Numbered from the stretch's first letter, positions 1 through 6,132 are shown. The stretch: 6,338 nucleotides of DNA from an uncultured Eubacteriales bacterium (GCA_900540635.1 UQGU01000086.1:1-6338); one strand, 5' to 3'. Numbers and translations are program-made. The notes: generated by a model from the sequence alone, not told the origin.

Positions 1-162
1 CGGTCCCCCTTCCCCGGAGGGGAAGGTTAAAAGCTCCCCCTTCGGGGGAGCTGGCAGGGCGAAGCCCTGACTGAGGAGGGGCGTTCTGGGCGAGAGCGGC
101 AAGAAAAGGACGCGCGACTTACCAGCCGCTCACTTGCGCAAGGCCCCTCTTCCACCGCTGCG
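1..162. repeat. Hairpin-rich intergenic repeat, copy 1
   Basis: First of two tandem copies of a palindromic intergenic repeat. In order it shows: stem CCTTCCCC/GGGGAAGG (8-15 with 19-26, loop GGA); stem AGCTCCCCC/GGGGGAGCT (32-40 with 44-52, loop TTC); stem CAGGGC/GCCCTG (55-60 with 64-69, loop GAA); then a nested pair, GAGGGGC (76-82) with GCCCCTC (143-149) enclosing GAGCGGC (94-100) with GCCGCTC (125-131) around a 24-nt loop. A 10-bp palindrome CTTGCGCAAG sits at 133-142. The copy may begin before the window. Similar elements are, from memory, common between genes in Oscillospiraceae-type genomes. No coding signal: the only open frames are short by-products of the repeat. Confidence 0.85.
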
Positions 163-341
163 CGGTCCCCCTTCCCCGGAGGGGAAGGTTAAAAGCTTCC
201 CCTTTCGGGCAAAAAAGCTCCCCCTTCGGGGGAGCTGGCAGGGCGCAGCCCTGACTGAGGAGGGGCGTTCTGAGCGGGAGCGGCTAATAAATACGCACCG
301 CTCTCTTCCATAACGCCCCTCTTCCGCCACCGCCGCCGCGG
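163..341. repeat. Hairpin-rich intergenic repeat, copy 2
   Basis: Second tandem copy. It keeps the same hairpin order as copy 1, but after the first hairpin it has an extra, imperfect copy of the AAGCTCCCCCTTCGGG half-hairpin (about 193-210), making the unit 17 bp longer. The outer GAGGGGC (260-266) / GCCCCTC (315-321) and inner GAGCGG (278-283) / CCGCTC (298-303) arms are conserved. The loop between the inner arms is only 14 nt and unrelated in sequence to that of copy 1. Arms kept while loops diverge suggests that the secondary structure is what is maintained. Copies 1 and 2 together, with the partial third, fill the whole gene-free stretch at this end of the window. Confidence 0.85.
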
Positions 342-368
342 CGGTCCCCCTTCCCCGGAGGGGAAGGT
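342..368. repeat. Partial third repeat copy, flush with the PBP stop codon
   Basis: The first 27 bases of the repeat recur here, including the stem CCTTCCCC/GGGGAAGG (349-356 with 360-367, loop GGA). Identity then stops at the stop codon of the minus-strand PBP gene (368-370). On the PBP transcript this hairpin follows the stop codon immediately. It could slow or stop transcription or protect the RNA 3' end, but no U-tract follows it, so it is not a canonical intrinsic terminator. Confidence 0.7.
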
Positions 369-1744
369 CAAGGGCGGCTGTCCAGCTCTGTCTTGCAGGC
401 CTGGAGGACCTGGGACAGGACCGGCACGCAGGTGGCGCTGCCGTAGCCGCCGTTTTCCACCACCACGATAAAGGCCAGGGGGTAGCTTTCGTCCATCACG
501 AAGCCTGCAAACATGGCGTTGGACTTCTGCCCGCCGCCCAGCTGGCTGGTGCCGGACTTGGCGCAGACGGAAAGGCCCGGGAAATTGCCGTCGCCATAGA
601 TGGTCTGCACATTGTTGCGGAGGTACTGCTGCAGCTTCTTTGCCGTATCCTCCCCCATAATGCGTCCGGTGCTCTGGGCCGAGGCGGTATACACTGCCTC
701 TCCCCCCCGCTCCACGGAGGCCACCAGATAGGGCTCCACGCCCTTCCCGCCTGCGGCAACGGCGCCCAGGAAGGTCATGAACCGGGCGGGGTTGATGAGG
801 TCGGAGTGCTGGCCGATGCAGCTCCAGGCGAAGGACGCGCCGCCGGTATCGGCAATGTCATAATTGCCCTTGGCGCTGGTCACGCCATCAAAGGACAGGG
901 CATCCGTAATGCCGTACTTGGCAACGTACTTCTCCATATTCTTCCTGCCCACCAGCTTGGCGATCTGGGCAAATGAGCAGTTGCAGGAGTGGGCCAGAGC
1001 GCCCTTCAGGTCCAGGGTGCCGTGGGCCGTCTCGCAGGTGACGGCCTCGGTGCCGTACTCATAAGCGCCGTCGCAGTAGAAGGTCCTGCTCTCGATATCC
1101 GGCACACATTCCAGAGCCGCGGCGGTGGTGACGATCTTGAAGATGGAGCCGGGAACATAGGCCGATTGCAGGAAGCGGTTGAGGTACACGCCCTCGTAGG
1201 CCCCGGTGGTATCCCCGGCGATGTCCGGCACATTGTCCGGGTCGTAGGTGGGCGAGGTCACCGCGCAGAGCAGCTCCCCGGTTTTGTAATTGTAGACGCC
1301 CACGGTCCCCTTCCGCCCGTTCAGCGCCCGAAGGGCCGTATTCTGCACGGAGGCGGAAAGGGTCAGCTTCTCAACGCCCGTACTCCCGGCATAATCGTAA
1401 AGGCCGTTGACCTTGTCGTAGCCTGCCAGCAATGCCGCGTAGTTGGCGACGGCCTTGGCCTGGATGCTGCCCTTCCGGTCCCCCAGCCAGTGCATGGTGG
1501 AGGCCCGGGTCTCGGCGTTGTCGGAATAGTGCCGCCCCTCGGAGATATCCAGCAGGACGTTCCCGTCCCGGTCCACCACGGTGCCGTTGCCCAGGTTGCT
1601 GTTGTTATAGACATGGGGCGAACCGGTGGAGACCGCCCATTTGTCTGCTTTCAGCGCATACTCCCCTAAAAAAAACAACATCCCGCCCAGAAGCAGCACC
1701 ACGAAGACGGCCATCATCCAGGTTCTCTTGGTAACTCTGTTCAT
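368..1744 (-). CDS. Class B penicillin-binding protein (peptidoglycan D,D-transpeptidase)
   Basis: 458 aa. Cross-links peptidoglycan peptides on the outer face of the membrane and is the expected partner of the SEDS polymerase encoded just upstream. Seen: a short basic N-terminus, one membrane anchor (about residues 10-30), a small linker/dimerisation region (about 50-130), then a transpeptidase domain (about 145-450). The three active-site motifs are present: SxxK as S200-I-F-K203 (nucleophile S200), SxN as S253-C-N255, and KSGT at 396-399. C224 and C237 flank a loop in the position where related PBPs carry a cysteine pair. There is no PASTA domain and no glycosyltransferase domain. The size and architecture resemble the PbpA type found beside RodA in Actinobacteria and Clostridia. 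The ATG start is supported by AGGAG 6 nt upstream; that site overlaps the TAG stop of the SEDS gene, suggesting translational coupling. Whether it serves division, elongation or sporulation cannot be read from sequence. Confidence 0.93.
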   Translation of the reverse strand: MNRVTKRTWMMAVFVVLLLGGMLFFLGEYALKADKWAVSTGSPHVYNNSNLGNGTVVDRDGNVLLDISEGRHYSDNAETRASTMHWLGDRKGSIQAKAVANYAALLAGYDKVNGLYDYAGSTGVEKLTLSASVQNTALRALNGRKGTVGVYNYKTGELLCAVTSPTYDPDNVPDIAGDTTGAYEGVYLNRFLQSAYVPGSIFKIVTTAAALECVPDIESRTFYCDGAYEYGTEAVTCETAHGTLDLKGALAHSCNCSFAQIAKLVGRKNMEKYVAKYGITDALSFDGVTSAKGNYDIADTGGASFAWSCIGQHSDLINPARFMTFLGAVAAGGKGVEPYLVASVERGGEAVYTASAQSTGRIMGEDTAKKLQQYLRNNVQTIYGDGNFPGLSVCAKSGTSQLGGGQKSNAMFAGFVMDESYPLAFIVVVENGGYGSATCVPVLSQVLQACKTELDSRP

Positions 1745-1753
1745 AGTAAACTC

Positions 1754-3463
1754 CTATTTGTGAAAGCGCACGGCAAAGCTGGCATTCTGCCGGGTGTCCG
1801 CCGCCTTGACGAAGGCCAGCAGGCCCCAGGCCCCGATCATGCTGGTGCCGCCGTTGGAGAGGAACGGGAAGGTAACCCCCGTAAAGGGCAGAATATCCAC
1901 CGTGCCCAGGCAGTTCAGAGACGCCTGGATCAGCAAGATCCCCGCCGCAGTGCAGCCGCCGATGCAGTAAAAGCTGCTGCGGGACACCCGGGAGGTCCGG
2001 ATGGCGAACAGGCCCAGGGCAGAGATGGCCAGAACCATCTGCACCGCCACCAGCAATCCCCATTCCTCGGAAACGGTTGCAAAGACGATGTCCGAATCCG
2101 CCGCAAAGACCTTTTGCAGATATCCGTTGCCCGGTCCCAGGCCGAAGAGGCCCCCGGAGGCGATGCACATAATGGCCTGGGTCTGCTGGTAGCCGGAATT
2201 AAAGGGGTCGTCCCAGATGTGCCGCCAGGTGGCGAACCGGCTCAGGGCATGGGGGGCAATGCGCAGGGCCAGCACTCCCGCAAAGCCCAGGGCCGTGCAG
2301 GCCAGGGCGATGGTGCCCATGCTGCCGGAACGCAGATAGGCGATGATGAGAAAGGCGCAGAAGAAGATCAGCGCCGTGCCGAAGTCGTTCATCAGGGCCA
2401 GCAGGCCGCAGATGACCACGGAATAGGCAATGAAGAGGATCAGATTCCGCTTGTTCATGATCCGGTCCATGGTGGAAGCACCGGCGTACACAAAGCAGAC
2501 CTTGCTGAGCTCCGAGGGCTGCAGGGACAGATTGCCGATGACCAGCCAGTTCTTCGCGCCGTAGTATTCCTTGCCGAAGAGCAGCGTCACCACCAGGAAG
2601 CCCACACCGGCCAGCACCGCCAGATACCGGAAGCGCTTGGCCCGCTCCAGGTCCCGGAGGGACCAGCCGATGAGCAGAAACATCAAAACGCCCAGAACCA
2701 TGGCAGCACACTGCTTGCCCAGCTCCCCGGGCTTCACCGTGGCAATGGCCGCCGCGCCCAGGGTGCACAGGAAGAAGGCCAGAGTCTCTACTTCAAAAGA
2801 GCGGCGGCGAATGGCCAGATAGAAAAAGAACAGCCCCCACTGGCACACCGCCACGGCGCCGAAGCCCAGAAAATAGGCTCCAAATTCCTCCTCCGGCCCG
2901 TTCAGCAGGAAGCCCGTGAGCATCACCGCCTGCAAAAGCGTCAATATCAGCAGGCCTAACAGGCCGCTCCAGCCGCTGGAGCCCCCGGTGCGCAGCTGGG
3001 ACTGGAGCTGCTCCTGCCGCTTGGTAATGGGCTGGAGCTCCATATCCACGCCGCCGATGGAGATCACGTCCCCCTCGCCGATGGCCCGGATGTCCACGCG
3101 CTCCCCATTGACCCAGGTGCCGGTTTTGGAGCTGGCGTCCGTAATGGTCCAGCTGCCGTCGTCATAGCGGGTGAGGACGGCGTGGTTTCTGGATACCGTG
3201 GACAGTGCAACCGTAATATCGCTGCTTTTGGCTCTGCCGATGACGTTCTCCCAGTGGGTCACCGCCACCTGGGTGCCGTCCGTAAATTTCAGCCAGGCCC
3301 AGATCTCCGGCTCTCTGCGGAAGGAGATCAGGGGCCTTGCGCAGTGCAGCAGCAGCCAGGCCCCCAGGGCGGGCACAAGATAGCGGGAAACGGCCAGAAA
3401 GACCGCTGCATAGGTCTCCCGGGACTGCTGCACCAGGTTCAGGAGCGTTTGAAGATCCTGCAT
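1754..3463 (-). CDS. FHA domain-SEDS fusion (FtsW/RodA/SpoVE family glycan polymerase)
   Basis: 569 aa, clearly longer than the roughly 370-420 aa of ordinary SEDS proteins because of an N-terminal extension. Order: one extra membrane helix (about 20-41); an FHA domain (about 52-144) with the expected G76-R77, S91-R-N-H94 and N119-G120 signatures; a hydrophilic linker (about 145-165); then a polytopic SEDS domain to the end. SEDS landmarks are QPSELSK (315-321), NDFGTA (359-364, for the usual PDLGTA), GYQQTQA (424-430), a GLGPGNG stretch, SDIVF with acidic D458 followed by EE in the long extracytoplasmic loop, and PFLSNGGTS (533-541, for the usual PFISYGGSS). SEDS proteins polymerise lipid II into glycan strands together with a class B PBP, here the next gene. 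FHA domains bind phosphothreonine, so the inference is regulation by a Ser/Thr kinase or recruitment to a phosphoprotein. A strong AAAGGAGG 7 nt before the ATG fixes the start. FtsW, RodA and SpoVE cannot be told apart here. Confidence 0.93.
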   Translation of the reverse strand: MQDLQTLLNLVQQSRETYAAVFLAVSRYLVPALGAWLLLHCARPLISFRREPEIWAWLKFTDGTQVAVTHWENVIGRAKSSDITVALSTVSRNHAVLTRYDDGSWTITDASSKTGTWVNGERVDIRAIGEGDVISIGGVDMELQPITKRQEQLQSQLRTGGSSGWSGLLGLLILTLLQAVMLTGFLLNGPEEEFGAYFLGFGAVAVCQWGLFFFYLAIRRRSFEVETLAFFLCTLGAAAIATVKPGELGKQCAAMVLGVLMFLLIGWSLRDLERAKRFRYLAVLAGVGFLVVTLLFGKEYYGAKNWLVIGNLSLQPSELSKVCFVYAGASTMDRIMNKRNLILFIAYSVVICGLLALMNDFGTALIFFCAFLIIAYLRSGSMGTIALACTALGFAGVLALRIAPHALSRFATWRHIWDDPFNSGYQQTQAIMCIASGGLFGLGPGNGYLQKVFAADSDIVFATVSEEWGLLVAVQMVLAISALGLFAIRTSRVSRSSFYCIGGCTAAGILLIQASLNCLGTVDILPFTGVTFPFLSNGGTSMIGAWGLLAFVKAADTRQNASFAVRFHK

Positions 3464-3482
3464 CCTTCCCCCTCCTTTCTTT

Positions 3483-4313
3483 TCATAGGCGTTCCAGACT
3501 CCGCAGCAGAGCGATTTCCTGCCGGTAGCCGGGAAGCTCGTTGGGTGTTTCCAGAATCATGGGCTTTCCCTTGAGCTTTGGATGGTTAATAATTCTGCGG
3601 AAGGTCTCCTCCCCCAGGGAGCCCTTGCCGATGCATTCGTGCCGGTCCTTGTGGCTGGCGAAGGGGTTCTTGGAATCGTTCAGGTGCAGGGCCTTCAGCC
3701 TGTCCAGGCCGATGATTTGGTCAAATTCCGCAAGCACGCCGTCCAGGTCGTTCACGATATCATAGCCCCCGTCATACACATGGCAGGTGTCCAGGCAGAC
3801 GCCCAGCCGGGGGCTGTCCACTGCGTCCAGGATGGCCCGGAGCTCTTCGAACCGGCCGCCTACCTCGCTGCCCTTTCCGGCCATGGTCTCCAAAAGGACC
3901 TCCACGGGGTAGTCCGGCTCCAGAGCCTTCCGCAGCGCTGCCGCGATCTGGGCAATTCCGGTCTCTGCCCCCTGGCCCACATGGCTGCCGGGATGGAAAT
4001 TATAGAAGTTCCCCGGCAGCGCCGCCATCCGGCGCAGATCGTCCGCCAGGACCTCTGCCGCAAAGGCCCGGGCCTCCTCCTTGGCAGAGCACAGGTTCAT
4101 GGTGTAGGCCCCGTGGGCAACCAGGGGGCCGAAGGCGTTGGCTTTCAGCAGTTCCAGGGCTCTGGCCGCATCCTCGGGGTTTTCCGCCTTGGCGCTGCTG
4201 CCTCTGGGGTTCCTGGTAAAGAAGGCAAAGGTATTGGCATTTAGCTCCATAGCCTGCCGCACCATGGCGGCATAGCCCTTGGAGGCGGAAAGGTGGCATC
4301 CCAGTGTAAGCAT
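3483..4313 (-). CDS. nfo: Endonuclease IV (AP endonuclease)
   Basis: 276 aa, full length for the family. Cuts DNA 5' to abasic sites in base-excision repair; cytoplasmic, metal-dependent TIM barrel. Family signatures are visible in order: GCHLSASKG near the N-terminus, NFHPGSH (105-111), LETMAGKGSEVG (141-152), GVCLDTCHVYDGGYD (171-185), LHLNDSK (209-215), KDRHECIGKG (222-231) and ILETP (253-257). Residues matching all nine metal ligands of the E. coli enzyme appear intact: H67, H107, E142, D175, H178, H210, D223, H225 and E255. The ATG has GAAGGG 7 nt upstream. It is first in the minus-strand gene set, with 19 nt to the SEDS gene, and is divergent from the WYL regulator. Repair and wall genes in one operon is unexpected; the enzyme itself shows nothing unusual. 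Confidence 0.96.
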   Translation of the reverse strand: MLTLGCHLSASKGYAAMVRQAMELNANTFAFFTRNPRGSSAKAENPEDAARALELLKANAFGPLVAHGAYTMNLCSAKEEARAFAAEVLADDLRRMAALPGNFYNFHPGSHVGQGAETGIAQIAAALRKALEPDYPVEVLLETMAGKGSEVGGRFEELRAILDAVDSPRLGVCLDTCHVYDGGYDIVNDLDGVLAEFDQIIGLDRLKALHLNDSKNPFASHKDRHECIGKGSLGEETFRRIINHPKLKGKPMILETPNELPGYRQEIALLRSLERL

Positions 4314-4325
4314 CGTATATCCCTT

Positions 4326-4358
4326 CTGCCTGCCGCCTGACCGGGTGGGCAGGGGCAG
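4326..4358 (-). other. Hairpin in the nfo 5' untranslated leader
   Basis: Imperfect stem: 4326-4330 pairs with 4354-4358 and 4331-4334 with 4348-4351, with a 2-nt bulge at 4352-4353. On the nfo transcript it ends at the GAAGGG ribosome site and overlaps it by one base, so it might affect translation starts. It is short, and the surrounding sequence is GC-rich, so it may be incidental. Confidence 0.35.
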
Positions 4359-4375
4359 CGCACTGATTTTTGCCT

Positions 4376-4404
4376 ATGGTATCATATTTGCGCCAAAAAA
4401 TCAA
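4376..4404 (-). promoter_or_regulatory. Candidate sigma-A promoter for the nfo-SEDS-PBP operon
   Basis: Read on the minus strand: -35 TTGATT (4399-4404), 17-bp spacer, -10 TACCAT (4376-4381) preceded by TG one base upstream (extended -10). It predicts a start near 4369 and a leader of about 55 nt before the nfo ATG. Each hexamer matches the consensus at 4 of 6 positions; spacing and the TG motif raise confidence. No other promoter is evident between the three genes. Confidence 0.55.
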
Positions 4405-4411
4405 ATTAACG

Positions 4412-4440
4412 TTTTTCTTTTCCGAAAGCTGTGCTATAAT
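4412..4440 (+). promoter_or_regulatory. Extended -10 promoter for the WYL regulator
   Basis: A perfect TATAAT (4435-4440) preceded by TGC gives an extended -10 element. The -35 region at the right distance (about 4412-4417) is only a T-run with weak resemblance to TTGACA, as tolerated by extended -10 promoters. The predicted start near 4447 leaves a leader of about 20 nt before the GTG. The two divergent -35 regions lie within about 20 bp of each other, so one bound regulator could affect both genes. Confidence 0.65.
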
Positions 4441-4466
4441 GGTATGCAAAACCAAGAGAGGATGGG

Positions 4467-5486
4467 GTGCAGTTGCCAAAATCGGATAACCAAAAGCTGA
4501 AAATTCTGTATATCCTGGACTACCTGCAAAAAAACTCCCACCAGGATCACCCGGTGAGAGCATCGGAGCTTGCGAAAATGCTGGAGGGCCACGGAATCCT
4601 CTGTGACCGGAAAACCATCTATTCGGACATTGCCGCATTGCAGGACTTCGGCATTGATATCCTCATCTACCGGGGCAAAAACGGCGGCTACTATATCGGC
4701 CAGCGCCAGTTCCAGCTGCCGGAATTGAAGCTGCTCATCGGCGCGGTGCAGTCCAGCCGGTTCCTCACCGAGGAGAAGTCCCTGGAGCTCATCGATAAGC
4801 TCTGCCGCCTGTGCAGCCAGGAGGAGGCCGAGCAGGTCCGCCGGAATGTGGTGGTGGCCGGGCGGATCAAGAACATGAACCAGTCCATCTACTATGATGT
4901 AGACACCATCCAGGAGGCCATTTTCCAGAACCGGCAGATCTCCTTCCGCTACTTCGACTGGGGGCTGGACGGAAAACCAAAGTACCGGGACAGGGACTAT
5001 ACCGCCAGCCCCTACGGCCTCTACCAGGACAATGAGAACTGCTACCTTCTGGCCCTCTCCCCCCGCCACGGCGTCACCGCCTACCGGGTGGACCGGATGA
5101 ACAGCATCGCCCTGCTGCCCCGGGAGCGCACCCCCTGCCCGGAGCTCACCGGCCAGGCCCTGAACGACTACGCCCAGAAGCGCTTCCATATGTTCGACGG
5201 GGAGACCGTCTCCGTGAAAATGCGGTTCCACAAGAGCCTGATCAATGTGGTCATGGACCGGTTCGGCAGCGGCACCATGCTGTTTCCCGACGGGGAGGAC
5301 CACTTCGTCTTCACCGTGGATGTGGCGGAATCCCCCCAGTTTTACAGCTGGATCATCGGCTTCGGCAGCAAGGCCCAGATCCTCCACCCGGCCCGCATCC
5401 GGAAGGCCTGCCTGGGGCTGTGCCGGGAGGTTCTGGAACAATATAAGGAATGTATACCCTCCACAATTGGGAGTAGCTCTGAATAA
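4467..5486 (+). CDS. HTH/WYL-domain transcriptional regulator
   Basis: 339 aa. Seen: an N-terminal winged helix-turn-helix of the HTH_11/DeoR-like type (about 8-75), with the likely recognition helix in CDRKTIYSDIAALQDFG (46-62) and wing GKNGGYYI; a middle linker; a WYL domain (about 140-220) with SPYGLYQDNENCYLLAL, where the name-giving W-Y-L is C192-Y193-L194, and YRVDRM (206-211); and a WCX-type C-terminal region (about 246-326). WYL domains bind nucleic-acid or nucleotide ligands; PafBC and DriD control DNA-damage responses. The start is GTG with GAGAGG 5 nt upstream; TTG at 4473 is the alternative, 11 nt from that site. The last residues (about GSSSE) and the TAA come from the palindromic element 3' of the gene, so the native C-terminus may have been altered. 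Likely targets are itself and the divergent nfo operon; this is inferred from position only. Confidence 0.92.
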   Translation: MQLPKSDNQKLKILYILDYLQKNSHQDHPVRASELAKMLEGHGILCDRKTIYSDIAALQDFGIDILIYRGKNGGYYIGQRQFQLPELKLLIGAVQSSRFLTEEKSLELIDKLCRLCSQEEAEQVRRNVVVAGRIKNMNQSIYYDVDTIQEAIFQNRQISFRYFDWGLDGKPKYRDRDYTASPYGLYQDNENCYLLALSPRHGVTAYRVDRMNSIALLPRERTPCPELTGQALNDYAQKRFHMFDGETVSVKMRFHKSLINVVMDRFGSGTMLFPDGEDHFVFTVDVAESPQFYSWIIGFGSKAQILHPARIRKACLGLCREVLEQYKECIPSTIGSSSE

Positions 5487-5634
5487 ATCGGCAAGAGCTG
5501 ACATCGAGAGATTTTGTTTTCAGGCAAGGTATGGAAAATGCGGGAATACTTTGTGTATTTCCCATTTTTCATACCGCAGCATGAAAGCAAAAGATCCGAT
5601 GCTCAGCCGCAGACGATTTGTTCAGAGTTACTCC
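5470..5634. repeat. 165-bp imperfect palindrome (MITE-like or long hairpin) between convergent genes
   Basis: Two 80-nt arms (5470-5549 and 5555-5634) are imperfect inverted repeats around a 5-nt loop. Pairing blocks: 5470-5490 with 5614-5634 (19 Watson-Crick, 2 G-U); 5497-5501 with 5603-5607; 5502-5506 with 5597-5601; 5512-5522 with 5582-5592; 5524-5525 with 5579-5580; and 5528-5549 with 5555-5575 (21 pairs, one bulged C at 5541). About 65 of 80 positions can pair. The outer edges read GGAGTARCTCTGAAYAAATCG. There is no open frame of its own and I see no clear target-site duplication. It holds the stop codons of both flanking genes. It could be a transposon-derived MITE, a bidirectional 3'-end structure, or both. 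No U-tract follows the inner stem, so it is not a canonical intrinsic terminator. Confidence 0.8.
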
Positions 5635-6119
5635 AAAGAAAAGGACTGAAATACCTGGCTCCATACCACCTGAGAGGTCCTTTCCGGGTCGGCGGGCCGC
5701 AGGACGGACAGGCAATAGTGATAATTCCCGTCGTCCAGGATCACGGCCCGGCCCAGGCGGTCCCCCTCCTCTCCGGCGCAGGCCCAGACGAACTCATAGC
5801 GCTTCATGCCGTCCTCCGTCCGGGTCTCCAGCACCGTCAGCTCTTCGGCGGTCCTGCCGCTAAGGGCCTGTAAGGTCCCATTCAGGTCTCCCCCGTCCAG
5901 GGTCTCCAGGGCGATTTCGTAGTCATCCGCCACATACAGCTGCCCCGCGTCCGTTTCCAGGGCCGCCTCTGCCTGGCCGGGCAGCTCCACGGAGATCTTC
6001 CTCGGCTGGGCCAGAACCGGCACATCCATTTCGTCCGCCACCGTCTCCATGGTCTCCGTCTTCCCGCAGCCCGCCAGGAAAAGCGCCGCCAGCATTGCAA
6101 TCAAAATCCGCTTTTTCAC
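5628..6119 (-). CDS. Small lipoprotein of unknown function
   Basis: 163 aa from the GTG at 6119. A lipoprotein signal peptide is plain: basic start (KKR), hydrophobic stretch, lipobox L-A-G-C with the lipidated cysteine at residue 18, so the mature protein should be anchored on the outer membrane face. The mature part is acidic, with a variable linker and then a compact domain from about residue 60 that includes YEIALETLDGG, RYEFVWACAGEEGDR, NYHYCLSVLRPAD and a terminal WSQVFQSFSLE. The 'W..vf.SF' ending recalls PsbP/DcrB-like lipoproteins, but I cannot assign it. Start choice: TTG at 6122 is in frame one codon earlier, but GGAGG at 6128-6132 lies 8 nt from the GTG and only 5 from the TTG, favouring GTG. 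The TAA stop is the outer edge of the 165-bp palindrome. Convergent with the WYL gene. Confidence 0.83.
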   Translation of the reverse strand: MKKRILIAMLAALFLAGCGKTETMETVADEMDVPVLAQPRKISVELPGQAEAALETDAGQLYVADDYEIALETLDGGDLNGTLQALSGRTAEELTVLETRTEDGMKRYEFVWACAGEEGDRLGRAVILDDGNYHYCLSVLRPADPERTSQVVWSQVFQSFSLE

Positions 6120-6125
6120 CAAAAT

Positions 6126-6132
6126 CCCCTCC
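6126..6132 (-). promoter_or_regulatory. Ribosome binding site that decides the lipoprotein start
   Basis: GGAGGGG on the minus strand, 8 nt (from GGAGG) before GTG 6119 and 5 nt before TTG 6122. It lies back to back with the plus-strand AGAAAGG (6133-6139) of the next gene, so the two divergent ribosome sites occupy nearly the whole 27-nt gap. Confidence 0.65.

Noticed and set aside
1..368. Possible CRISPR array or small genes in the tandem repeats
   Set aside because: There are only two full units of about 162 and 179 bp, with self-complementary arms and no short regular repeat-spacer pattern; open frames here are repeat by-products.
989..1669. A 226-codon plus-strand open frame opposite the PBP gene
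   Set aside because: Shadow of the PBP frame; no ribosome site or domain features.
1760..2959. A 399-codon plus-strand open frame opposite the SEDS gene
   Set aside because: Antisense shadow of a GC-rich gene: it is rich in G, Q, A and H with no domain, and the minus-strand frame has clear SEDS and FHA motifs.
4444..4500. Small 18-codon open frame (ATG 4444, internal ATG 4462) overlapping the WYL start, as a leader peptide
   Set aside because: The first ATG lies upstream of the predicted transcript start, and the reading frame has no good ribosome site of its own; the GTG at 4467 fits better.
4434..5504. A 356-codon minus-strand open frame opposite the WYL gene
   Set aside because: Antisense shadow; low-complexity V/L/G/E composition, while the plus strand has a promoter, ribosome site and recognisable domains.
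5528..5575. Canonical rho-independent terminator for the WYL or lipoprotein gene
   Set aside because: The stem is strong but very AT-rich, and no U-tract follows it on either strand; it is part of the larger palindrome.
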